Counted from the first letter of the stretch, positions 1-5,266 are shown. The stretch: 5,266 nucleotides of DNA from Clostridia bacterium (GCA_017390825.1 JAFPAK010000247.1:1-5266); one strand, 5' to 3'. Made by a program: numbers and translations. The notes: generated by a model not told the origin, from the letters alone.

Positions 1-342
1 ATCAAGCTCAGGAGCAAACATTTTAATTCTTGTTTTCTCTTTGAATACAGACAGTTTATCCATTATATACTCAAAAGTTATGTTAAGAGGCTGTTCGGGC
101 TGAAAATACCATTCATTTTCGTCAAAGCCTATCTTACCGACGAGCACAACGCCTCCGTCTGTATCGATATCAACAGGTGTTACAGTTTCAGGTGCTTCAG
201 GCTCTGTAGTCTGTGTGATATCCTGAGTGAAATCTGAAGTACTCTCTTCATCAGTACCGGTCTTGCTTGAGCTACAAGCACAGAAACAGGTGCATATCAT
301 AATTAACACTAACATAATTGAAATTAACTTTTTAAACTTCAT
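1..342 (-). CDS. Lipoprotein of unknown function, 3' end missing (runs off the window)
   Basis: The reading frame is open from an ATG at 342-340 to the window edge, giving 114 residues with no stop, so the C-terminus is missing. The N-terminus MKFKKLISIMLVLIMICTCF is a basic, hydrophobic export signal. It is followed by C-A-C-S-S-S, where Cys23 (preceded by Ala) is the best lipidation site; FCAC is a slightly atypical lipobox because Phe sits at -3. After that comes a Ser/Thr/Glu/Pro-rich linker (about residues 24-60), typical of a tether lifting a domain off the membrane. A folded part then begins with VVLVGKIGFDENEWYF, followed by a predicted helix (EYIMDKLSVFKEKTR). I do not recognise the domain. 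A Shine-Dalgarno sequence (GGGGAA, 349-354) sits 6-8 nt before the ATG. The gene has its own promoter region and follows a terminator, so it is probably a transcription unit separate from the large gene upstream. That it is a lipoprotein is well supported; its role is unknown. Confidence 0.87.
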   Translation of the reverse strand, partial: MKFKKLISIMLVLIMICTCFCACSSSKTGTDEESTSDFTQDITQTTEPEAPETVTPVDIDTDGGVVLVGKIGFDENEWYFQPEQPLNITFEYIMDKLSVFKEKTRIKMFAPELD

Positions 343-348
343 TTTGAC

Positions 349-356
349 TTCCCCTT
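349..356 (-). promoter_or_regulatory. Ribosome binding site of the lipoprotein gene
   Basis: On the minus strand the sequence AAGGGGAA lies about 6-8 nt upstream of the ATG at 342. It is the only purine-rich Shine-Dalgarno-like run nearby and fixes this start codon. It directly adjoins the TTTTGTAA palindrome at 357-375, so a protein or RNA structure at that palindrome could affect ribosome access. Confidence 0.8.
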
Positions 357-375
357 TTTTGTAACTTTTACAAAA
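357..375 (-). promoter_or_regulatory. Perfect inverted repeat in the lipoprotein gene leader (candidate operator)
   Basis: TTTTGTAA (357-364), a 3-nt spacer, then TTACAAAA (368-375) form a perfect 8+3+8 palindrome. It lies downstream of the predicted transcription start and immediately before the ribosome binding site. The half-site TTTGTAA is the same word found as a direct repeat over the promoter at 420-438. The 3-nt spacer is tight for an RNA hairpin and the arms are AT-rich, so a DNA-binding protein site is more likely than a terminator. The regulator is unknown. Confidence 0.5.
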
Positions 376-403
376 CCTGATTGGTTCTGTATTCATAACT
401 TCA

Positions 404-438
404 ATTATACCCGAGAGCTCTTACAAACTGCTTACAAA
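404..438 (-). promoter_or_regulatory. Promoter of the lipoprotein gene with activator-type direct repeats
   Basis: A perfect TATAAT -10 box lies at 409-404 on the minus strand, about 60 bp before the ATG. The -35 region at a 17-bp spacing (432-427, AGCAGT) does not resemble TTGACA. Instead two copies of TTTGTAAG (438-431 and 427-420) repeat with an 11-bp period across it. One helical turn between direct half-sites over a poor -35 box is typical of promoters activated by OmpR/PhoB-type response regulators. The arrangement TGTAAG-N5-TGTAAG is also close to the known WalR (YycF) box TGTWAH-N5-TGTWAH, differing at the last base of each half. The promoter is fairly secure; the regulator is inference. 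Confidence 0.6.
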
Positions 439-461
439 TAAAGGTTAATTCAGAACTTTTT

Positions 462-501
462 TAAATTAAAAGACATCCGAAATTTCTTCCGGATGCCTTT
501 T
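462..501 (-). terminator. Intrinsic terminator of the giant surface-protein gene
   Basis: Ten bases past the stop codon, the minus-strand transcript can form an 11-bp stem (497-487 with 482-472; GGCATCCGGAA against TTTCGGATGTC) capped by a GAAA tetraloop (486-483). It is extended by four A-U pairs and followed by TTTTAATTT. Two pairs (496/473 and 489/480) are G-U wobbles when read on the minus strand but would be A-C mismatches in a plus-strand transcript. This shows that it serves minus-strand transcription and ends the operon before the lipoprotein gene. Confidence 0.88.
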
Positions 502-510
502 TGTTATTTG

Positions 511-3500
511 TTATGCTTCATTTACATTCTGTGGTTCACGCTTTTTACTGAGCTTAACATATATAATTGCACCTGCTGCGGCAACAAGAAATGCAGCAAT
601 TACCACAACGGAGCCTGTGCCGAGCATTGAGCCGACTAACCACCCATTATCATTATATTCATAAACCTTTATAAGGTAGATATAATCGCCGCCTGCATCC
701 TCGTTAAGGTCCTGAGATTTACCGTCTTGGTTAGTGACACGAATTTCGCTATGAGAACCTGTAGCGGTACTTGTAGTGATATTCAAAACAGTCTCATCAC
801 CCACCTTAAGATCAAGCAATGGGCTGTATTTATAGGATGCTGGTTTTCTGCACTCATAAAGATAGATATACTCGCCGCCTGCTTTATAATTGAGGTCAAG
901 AGTTGAAACCAATGTGTATTTGTCAAGTGTCTTAGCAGGATTCTTCTGGTTATTGGTAAGCTTAAGGTCATAAACAGCATCATTTTTATCAGCTGTTCGC
1001 TTCATACCGAGATAGATGTAATGTCCGCCTGCATCTTCATTAAGATCCTTTTTGATAATATCGGTGTATCCTGCTTCAAGAAGCTTGGTCGCCGCCTGAA
1101 TTTCTTCGCTTGAATCTGCTACAACATTGATGCTCTGAATATAAGGCTTATCAGCACCCTCACGCTTAAATGAAAGCTGATTGCCGTGCATAAAATAGTC
1201 ATCTTCAACGAAGATTTCAGCTCCGCCTGCTTTCACATTTTCATTGTAAGCAGTTATAAAAAGCTTGTTATCCATTGTGAGTACAGGCTCAAAATCATCA
1301 TAAGAGAACATATCTGACATCCTGATTTCTGTAATCGGAGCACCTAAAGAGGGATGGCTTGAAACATAGACATAAACCTGACGCTCAAGAGCACAGTCAG
1401 CATCGCTCTTATCACCCTGTTCGGTAAGACTCGCAAGAGATACACGTGTATATTTAACAGGGAAGGTTTCTCCGTTATATGTAATAGTTCTATTGATTTC
1501 CGGTTCGGGACGCTCTCCCTTTTTGGCAACATAGAGTCTGATATCAGTAAGCGCTTCACTTGCCTTGTCGGATTTCTGAATACCCACATAGGTGTAATTG
1601 GCACTTTCTATGTCGTCATCCTCATCGAATTCGGTGTTGATGTTAATTCTGTAAGTGGTTGTTGCACCTTTACCGAAAAGGCTATTTTCAACAACTGCCT
1701 TGCCTATGTTTTCACAAAGAATTTCTTCATCTGTTTTGCTGTTCTTGATGTTAGATTCGCGGATTTCTTCTCTTGATTCAATATAGATAGCTGATACGTA
1801 CTTTCCTTCTTTGGGATTGCTCTGAGCAACTGTCTTTCCCTTTTCTGTTTTTTCATTGCGGAAATACATATATACCTTATCATAAAGAACCGCTTTTACA
1901 TCCTCAGAGCTTAAACCGCCTAATGTTGGGCGCACACCGATAACGGCATTACCCGCTGAAGGAACAATATTTGCAGGCTCAGCACTGTCACCTATCATAC
2001 AGATAACAGGTGTGAAGTTTGAAGGAATTTCACTTGTACCCAAAGGTGTTTTGGAAAGGATAATATCATTCACTGTAAGCGGTGTTCTGTCTGCCTGATA
2101 ACCCGAAAGGTAAAGTGCATTCACCTTGCTGTTATATAACACCTGAGTGATGTCCTGATTGAATACATATTCCTCTGAGTGTACTGCCGTACGTTGGGAA
2201 GGAGAAAGATCCTGATACCATGCATCAGCCTTACCGTAGCTGTTTTTTGAGCTATAGTAGGTAATAGTGCTGTTTTCATGTGCAAAATAATAGGAATAAT
2301 AGTCTCCGAACTCTTTTTTATTATTATCGCCCTTATAAGGAAATTTATATCCTGTATAGAAGGTACTGTTGTAACTGAGTTCAGCAGCGGCAAGCACATA
2401 TCCCACATTAGCGTAATCAACTGAATCTGCAAATCTGTCGAGACCGTTACTCTTATTAGCCGTAACGCCATAGATTGCACGGTAGGGATTTTTGGTAGTA
2501 GTGTATTTGTATGCCAGGTTGACATAGTTGTTGGAATCGTTGCTGTTTCTCGCAGCAAAATAGAAGTGTGTCTGAGAATCGAAATCTAAGAACTGCTCCC
2601 CATAGTTCTGAGCCTTATAAGCTCTGTAGCTGTCAACACTGTTTTCAAACATATCGGTCTCATCATAATATTCAATAGGATGACTGTAACCGGTATTTGA
2701 TGTAAATGTATTGTAGTAATAAACGTCGCTCTTGATACCTGCAAGATAATCAGGGCCCGTTGTAAAGGTAGTTTCGGGCATAAAGTAAAGTCTGTAATCA
2801 GTTCTGCCAAGTGGATGTGCCATACCGCCTGAGAACTCATTTACGGGTTCATAGCCGAGATTTGCATCGGGAAGGACATTTTTTTCATAAACTGCAAGAT
2901 GCAGAACGGGAGGTGCAGGATTTGAGCTTGTTGAGCTTACCATAAGTGAGAAATTACCGATGGTACCCATTGCTCCGTAGTTGAGATCACCAAAAGTTAC
3001 ACTGGAGCTGTTGCAGTTATAAAGAAGACGAATGTCTCTTACAGCGTCATTTGCATTTGCAGTAAGCTTATAACCGATAAATGTTGATTCGCTATCTTTA
3101 CAACCGAAATCATGGTTAAACACAAGGAACCCGCTGTCTGTAAGTTTCTTTTTAGCCTCATCCTCATGCTTAGCGCTTTCAACTCGGATATGGCTGATGT
3201 AGATTTTTTCGCTTTCAACGGGAGTAGTATTATCCTGAGAATAATGAAGGTAAAGTGCAGGATACTTTGAGGATACTTTGTCAGCATAACCGTTGAGGTT
3301 TTCAGCAACAGTTTTGCCAAACATTGCAAGAGGCACATAACCTTCTTTATCAGTACCCGTTTCGGTTACAAGCAGAAAATCTGCCTTAATGGGATTACCT
3401 AGACTTGACTTATTTGAAGTATAAAGAGCCATCCACCTGTAGCCTTCATTTGCGTTGATATCTGAGCCGCTTTCGTTATCCTCTGTATCAAGTTCCAGCT

Positions 3501-5136
3501 GTTCATCAGTTCTGACATTATCCACTCGTTGGTAATATGCATAGGTTGAAATACCTTCTTTATTTATAGCCTCGTCAACCATATACTTAGGTATAGAAGT
3601 TCGATCGTAATCCTCAGTAAGCATCCAAGCTATGATATCTTCAAGGAAGAAGGTAATAATAATTGAACAGACAATGCTTACAACAGTAAAGGTTATACCA
3701 AGAACCGTGAGAAGAGTAGTTACAATCGCTGACGATCCAAAGGCCGTAATAGCACTAGCTATAGCAAGACATCCGAATTTACTGAAAATTTTCGGAGCTA
3801 AAACCAAAGCACATTTTGTAACAAGAACCGAACATGATGCAATTGTAAAGGCACTTGATACCACACTTGCGATATCTCTGTACTTCTGAGCGAGAGTGTC
3901 AACATCTTTAGCAAAAATATCGTACTGCTTACCCGCAGCGATACTGCGCTGAGCTTCGTTTGTAAGTCCGACCTCCTGCTCAAATATATCGAGATTAACA
4001 CCGTCCCAAATGGGAACTTTTTCATCTGTATCAAGATTTTCAACGATTGCTTTTCTTGCTTCTTCAAGCACCTCGTCAGTGTTCTGTGAGCCGATAATAA
4101 AATTATAGGGGCCTGTCAGACGAAGCATAATTTCCTGACCCGGTGTAAGGCACTCAATAAGGGCATAGCTTTCATAGAGATTCATTGTATTGTTAAGACC
4201 GATTGTAAACATATCCTCTGCAGTCCATGCACCGTATTCATCAGTATTCCGGATGCCGACACTATAGCTGCGGAGTATTGTCTGCAAAACAGTAAACATA
4301 TCCTTATTTTCTGCCATCTGTGTGAAAAGCTCTTTATCATTTTCATCTGTAAGGTCTTCATAAGTATAGGTTGTGTCATAATAACCCATAACATAACAAT
4401 ATATGTCATTGAACTGCTGAAGAATGGGTCTGAGCTTTGTTGCACGCTCACGGTATTTTGCATCCTGAGCTGAACCGTAAGCTGTGGGGTCAACATTTGC
4501 GAGTCTGTCAATCCAGTTTTCACCTGACTTCTGCTGAACACCGAGGGCAAGAAGTGAAAGGATCGGATTCAGGATATCCTCATGACACATAAGAATCATT
4601 CGTCCGTAATCCTGATAAGTACCCTTGCCGCTTATCATAAAGTCACCGAGAAGAGTGTTTGCGTCATACTGAAAATAGTCGAGAGCTTCTTTTGCATAAA
4701 CCGCAGCAGGGACACCGTTGTTGTAGTTCTGTATAAATTCGTTTATAGCGGTTGTCATTTCCTGAGCAAGGCTATAAACACCGTCTATTGCATCGTTGAG
4801 AGATGCTTTGAAATCTGTTCTTTGGAAACCGCCGCTTTCGTGCATTACTTTAATATCAGTAATTGCTTCTTCAGGGTCTTTGGTTGTGCTGTAGCAGATA
4901 TATACACCGAGCTCACCGGTGCCTTCATTAAGGTTGTTTTCAAGCAGACTGTAATCTTTAGGAAGCTGTGTTTTGGCTTCAGCTACGTTGTCAGCATAAA
5001 TCAGTTTAATGTCCTTGATATAGCGTTCGCTTACATTACCGGAATTGAGAAACGCCGCAGTTGCTGTCTGACACAAAACTGTCAAACACAGCATTATTGA
5101 CATGACAATCAAAGAGATTTTTTTGAATTTCTTCAT
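511..5136 (-). CDS. Giant exported, membrane-anchored multi-module protein of unknown function, 1541 aa
   Basis: I do not recognise this as a named protein. Residues 1-28 are a signal peptide (MKKFKK basic end, hydrophobic core, cleavage near TATA/A-F). Residues 39-98 form a first beta-type module ending in ITDIKV. Residues about 104-423 look largely helical. Residues 424-506 are a very hydrophobic block of two or three potential membrane segments with a single basic break (PKIFSKFG, 448-455). An acidic linker follows (about 543-562). Residues about 563-1493 hold degenerate repeats of the first module, with a Tyr/Asn-rich stretch at about 776-975. The last three repeats share DLNxxAGGxYIYL. 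Residues 1505-1527 are a transmembrane segment followed by KLSKKREPQNVNEA. There is no LPXTG motif. The start is fixed by AAAGGAG 9 nt upstream. The ATG overlaps the stop of the upstream gene, and a terminator follows the stop. By eye the repeats resemble MABP-type beta-prisms. A surface-anchored, possibly membrane-inserting or adhesive protein is inference. Confidence 0.9.
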   Translation of the reverse strand: MKKFKKISLIVMSIMLCLTVLCQTATAAFLNSGNVSERYIKDIKLIYADNVAEAKTQLPKDYSLLENNLNEGTGELGVYICYSTTKDPEEAITDIKVMHESGGFQRTDFKASLNDAIDGVYSLAQEMTTAINEFIQNYNNGVPAAVYAKEALDYFQYDANTLLGDFMISGKGTYQDYGRMILMCHEDILNPILSLLALGVQQKSGENWIDRLANVDPTAYGSAQDAKYRERATKLRPILQQFNDIYCYVMGYYDTTYTYEDLTDENDKELFTQMAENKDMFTVLQTILRSYSVGIRNTDEYGAWTAEDMFTIGLNNTMNLYESYALIECLTPGQEIMLRLTGPYNFIIGSQNTDEVLEEARKAIVENLDTDEKVPIWDGVNLDIFEQEVGLTNEAQRSIAAGKQYDIFAKDVDTLAQKYRDIASVVSSAFTIASCSVLVTKCALVLAPKIFSKFGCLAIASAITAFGSSAIVTTLLTVLGITFTVVSIVCSIIITFFLEDIIAWMLTEDYDRTSIPKYMVDEAINKEGISTYAYYQRVDNVRTDEQLELDTEDNESGSDINANEGYRWMALYTSNKSSLGNPIKADFLLVTETGTDKEGYVPLAMFGKTVAENLNGYADKVSSKYPALYLHYSQDNTTPVESEKIYISHIRVESAKHEDEAKKKLTDSGFLVFNHDFGCKDSESTFIGYKLTANANDAVRDIRLLYNCNSSSVTFGDLNYGAMGTIGNFSLMVSSTSSNPAPPVLHLAVYEKNVLPDANLGYEPVNEFSGGMAHPLGRTDYRLYFMPETTFTTGPDYLAGIKSDVYYYNTFTSNTGYSHPIEYYDETDMFENSVDSYRAYKAQNYGEQFLDFDSQTHFYFAARNSNDSNNYVNLAYKYTTTKNPYRAIYGVTANKSNGLDRFADSVDYANVGYVLAAAELSYNSTFYTGYKFPYKGDNNKKEFGDYYSYYFAHENSTITYYSSKNSYGKADAWYQDLSPSQRTAVHSEEYVFNQDITQVLYNSKVNALYLSGYQADRTPLTVNDIILSKTPLGTSEIPSNFTPVICMIGDSAEPANIVPSAGNAVIGVRPTLGGLSSEDVKAVLYDKVYMYFRNEKTEKGKTVAQSNPKEGKYVSAIYIESREEIRESNIKNSKTDEEILCENIGKAVVENSLFGKGATTTYRININTEFDEDDDIESANYTYVGIQKSDKASEALTDIRLYVAKKGERPEPEINRTITYNGETFPVKYTRVSLASLTEQGDKSDADCALERQVYVYVSSHPSLGAPITEIRMSDMFSYDDFEPVLTMDNKLFITAYNENVKAGGAEIFVEDDYFMHGNQLSFKREGADKPYIQSINVVADSSEEIQAATKLLEAGYTDIIKKDLNEDAGGHYIYLGMKRTADKNDAVYDLKLTNNQKNPAKTLDKYTLVSTLDLNYKAGGEYIYLYECRKPASYKYSPLLDLKVGDETVLNITTSTATGSHSEIRVTNQDGKSQDLNEDAGGDYIYLIKVYEYNDNGWLVGSMLGTGSVVVIAAFLVAAAGAIIYVKLSKKREPQNVNEA
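556..624 (-). other. C-terminal membrane anchor of the giant protein (residues 1505-1527)
   Basis: A 23-residue uninterrupted hydrophobic Ala/Val/Ile/Gly-rich stretch is followed by K-L-S-K-K-R and an eight-residue tail. With the N-terminal signal peptide, this predicts a type I orientation with the large body outside and the basic tail in the cytoplasm. No sortase signal precedes it, so anchoring is by the membrane rather than by the cell wall. If the central hydrophobic block also spans the membrane, orientation of the downstream part depends on whether it crosses an even or odd number of times. Confidence 0.8.
658..1143 (-). repeat. Three C-terminal repeats with the signature DLNxxAGGxYIYL
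   Basis: Within the giant protein, residues 1332-1394, 1404-1444 and 1464-1493 each contain the same core. The cores are DLNEDAGGHYIYL (1364-1376, DNA 1047-1009), DLNYKAGGEYIYL (1414-1426, DNA 897-859) and DLNEDAGGDYIYL (1476-1488, DNA 711-673). The DNA is also visibly similar; for example GCAGGCGG occurs in all three, which points to fairly recent duplication compared with the more diverged copies nearer the N-terminus. The first copy is complete, with a leading IQSINVV strand, an EEIQAATKLLEAGY helix and a closing AVYDLKL strand. The last two lack the helix and are shortened. Confidence 0.85.
1318..1797 (-). repeat. Two diverged beta modules in the giant protein (residues 1114-1273)
   Basis: Residues 1114-1203 begin VSAIYIES, continue through a charged helix and an acidic insert (EFDEDDDIES), and end YTYVGIQKSDKASEALTDIR. 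Residues 1217-1273 end QVYVYVSSHPSLGAPITEIR. Both follow the order of the other modules: an opening hydrophobic strand, a loop, an aromatic (Y-x-Y-V) strand, a polar turn and a closing (A/P)-(I/L)-T-(D/E)-I-R strand. The DLNxxAGG turn has been lost. The assignment is by pattern only. Confidence 0.6.
2212..2811 (-). other. Tyr/Asn-rich region of the giant protein (residues about 776-975)
   Basis: This stretch is unusually rich in Tyr, Asn, Ser and Phe, with runs such as DVYYYNTFTSNTGY and FGDYYSYYFAHENSTITYYS. It contains at least one recognisable module core, YVNLAYKYTTTKNPYRAIYG (residues 871-890), which shows that the repeat series continues through it in a heavily altered form. Such composition is common in extracellular binding surfaces, including carbohydrate-contacting ones, but no specific binding domain is recognised. 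Confidence 0.5.
3019..3204 (-). repeat. Complete beta module of the giant protein (residues 645-706)
   Basis: IYISHIRVESAKHEDEAKKK opens the module as a strand and helix, GFLVFNHDFGCK follows, then STFIGYKLTANANDAVRDIR. It aligns by eye with the module at residues 1332-1394: opening I-x-x-I-x-V strand, a helix with E/A/K/L, G-F/Y, a turn, an aromatic strand, T-A-x-x-N-D-A-V, and a D-(I/L)-(R/K)-L strand. This is the best match outside the C-terminal copies and establishes that one repeat family spans most of the protein. Confidence 0.7.
3619..3867 (-). other. Central hydrophobic block of the giant protein (residues 424-506)
   Basis: About 80 residues consist of nearly continuous Ala/Val/Ile/Leu/Ser/Thr/Gly. 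Segments 424-447 and 456-506 are separated by PKIFSKFG, and the second is long enough for two membrane spans. The block is flanked by charged, helix-prone sequence on both sides (YDIFAKDVDTLAQKYRD before, LEDIIAWMLTEDYDR after). Such a block buried in an exported protein, next to a helical domain, recalls the membrane-insertion hairpin of alpha-helical pore-forming proteins. An ordinary multi-span anchor is the simple alternative. The hydrophobicity is directly seen; the pore idea is inference. Confidence 0.75.
4843..5022 (-). repeat. N-terminal beta module of the giant protein (residues 39-98)
   Basis: YIKDIKLIYADNVAEAKTQL opens the module, then LLENNLNEGTGELGVYICYS follows, then TTKDPEEAITDIKVM closes it. 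It carries the same order of elements as the C-terminal repeats: I-x-x-I-x-(V/L) strand, A/E/K helix, N-L-N-E turn in place of D-L-N-E, Y-I-C-Y strand, T-x-x-x-x-x-A-I-T-D-I-K-V strand. It is separated from the other modules by the helical and hydrophobic regions, so the repeats bracket the putative membrane-active part. Confidence 0.7.
5053..5136 (-). other. Signal peptide of the giant protein (residues 1-28)
   Basis: The sequence has a basic MKKFKK end, a hydrophobic core of about 16 residues (ISLIVMSIMLCLTVLC) and a small-residue cleavage region QTATAA before FLNSG. Cleavage by signal peptidase I after Ala27 or Ala28 fits the A-x-A rule. Cys17 and Cys22 lie in the core but lack a good lipobox, so lipidation is unlikely. 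Confidence 0.88.
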
Positions 5137-5266
5137 TTGCTTACACTCCTTTTCTTACGGTTTTTGTATACTAACAAAACAAAGGGGACATATGTTACAA
5201 TCGGAAGGGACGCACCCACATATCTTAAATCAGACTGAACAAGCATATTGAATACCGAATGATATG
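5133..5266 (-). CDS. C-terminal end of an upstream membrane protein (5' part outside the window)
   Basis: One minus-strand frame is open from the window edge for 43 codons and stops at TGA (5135-5133), overlapping the giant gene's ATG as ATGA. The peptide reads as a real membrane-protein end: YHSVFNMLVQSDLRYV, then a hydrophobic helix (GASLPIVTYVPFVLLVY), then the basic tail KNRKKRSVSK. The ribosome binding site of the giant gene lies within its last codons. These facts suggest an operon with coupled translation. The R-Y followed by a Pro-containing last helix faintly resembles the ends of polytopic membrane glycosyltransferases, but too little is present to assign a family. The other two frames stop within the first 14 codons. 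A chance open frame of this length is possible, so confidence is moderate. Confidence 0.62.
   Translation of the reverse strand, partial: YHSVFNMLVQSDLRYVGASLPIVTYVPFVLLVYKNRKKRSVSK
5146..5152 (-). promoter_or_regulatory. Ribosome binding site of the giant protein gene
   Basis: AAAGGAG on the minus strand sits 9 nt before the ATG at 5136, a near-ideal Firmicute Shine-Dalgarno sequence and spacing. It decides this start over the internal Met12 and Met15 codons, which would cut off the signal peptide. It lies inside the last codons of the upstream gene. Confidence 0.88.

Noticed and set aside
468..501. The hairpin as a bidirectional terminator
   Set aside because: Two G-U pairs on the minus strand become A-C mismatches on the plus strand, and there is no plus-strand gene arriving from the left, so only the minus-strand role is supported.
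511..600. Sortase (LPXTG-type) wall anchoring of the giant protein
   Set aside because: No LPXTG-like motif precedes the C-terminal hydrophobic segment; the residues before it are NDNGWLVGSM.
673..1047. CRISPR array or mobile-element repeats suggested by the three similar DNA segments at 673-711, 859-897 and 1009-1047
   Set aside because: The similar DNA follows codon frame and encodes the DLNxxAGGxYIYL core with unequal spacing (50 and 62 codons), so it is internal protein repetition.
2121..2558. Out-of-frame minus-strand open frames inside the giant gene (for example here, and at 4182-4550 and 3039-3338)
   Set aside because: They overlap the giant gene in another frame, have low-complexity or implausible compositions and lack ribosome binding sites.
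3632..3889. A plus-strand open frame of 85 codons opposite the hydrophobic block
   Set aside because: It is explained by the skewed composition of the hydrophobic codons on the other strand and has no start signals of its own.
4582..5100. A plus-strand open frame of 172 codons antisense to the 5' part of the giant gene
   Set aside because: It has no convincing ribosome binding site or promoter, its product is Cys/Val/Phe-rich without a coherent domain, and it lies entirely opposite a well-supported gene. It is a shadow frame.
5137..5266. A dedicated promoter directly upstream of the giant gene, such as a TGTTAGTAT extended -10-like word
   Set aside because: No -35 box at proper spacing was found, and the region appears to code for the end of an overlapping upstream gene, so transcription is more likely to arrive from upstream.

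Overview
The window reads as a moderately AT-rich chromosomal segment of an anaerobic Gram-positive bacterium, most likely a gut Clostridia/Ruminococcaceae-type Firmicute. The basis is strong Firmicute-style ribosome binding sites (AAAGGAG, AAGGGGAA), Lys-rich signal peptides beginning MKKFKK/MKFKK, a Cys-rich lipoprotein signal, and a long Tyr/Asn/Asp-rich surface protein. This taxonomic guess comes from sequence style only; there is no marker gene in the window.

All genes visible here lie on the minus strand, so transcription runs from high to low coordinates. (1) Positions 5266-5133 appear to be the last 43 codons of a membrane protein that enters from beyond the window. Its TGA overlaps the ATG of the next gene (ATGA), which suggests an operon with translational coupling. 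(2) Positions 5136-511 encode a 1541-residue exported protein that fills most of the window. It has a signal peptide, an N-terminal beta-type module, a roughly 320-residue mostly helical region, a striking 80-residue hydrophobic block (residues 424-506), about 1000 residues of degenerate repeated beta modules, and a C-terminal membrane anchor with a short basic tail. The repeats carry the signature DLNxxAGGxYIYL followed by a xxAIxDIxL strand. They resemble, by eye, the beta-prism pattern of MABP-type domains. (3) A clear intrinsic terminator (about 462-501) ends this unit. (4) A new transcription unit starts in the 168-bp gap. It has a TATAAT box, a pair of 11-bp-spaced TTTGTAAG direct repeats over the -35 region, and a perfect TTTTGTAA/TTACAAAA palindrome in the leader. 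It drives a lipoprotein gene (342 to beyond position 1, 3' end missing).

Taken together, this looks like a cell-envelope locus: a membrane protein, a giant surface-anchored multi-module protein that may insert into or act on membranes, and a separately regulated lipoprotein. The function of the giant protein cannot be named from sequence alone. Its combination of a buried hydrophobic block with MABP-like modules is the most interesting thing here. No RNA genes, CRISPR arrays, insertion sequences or other mobile elements were seen.
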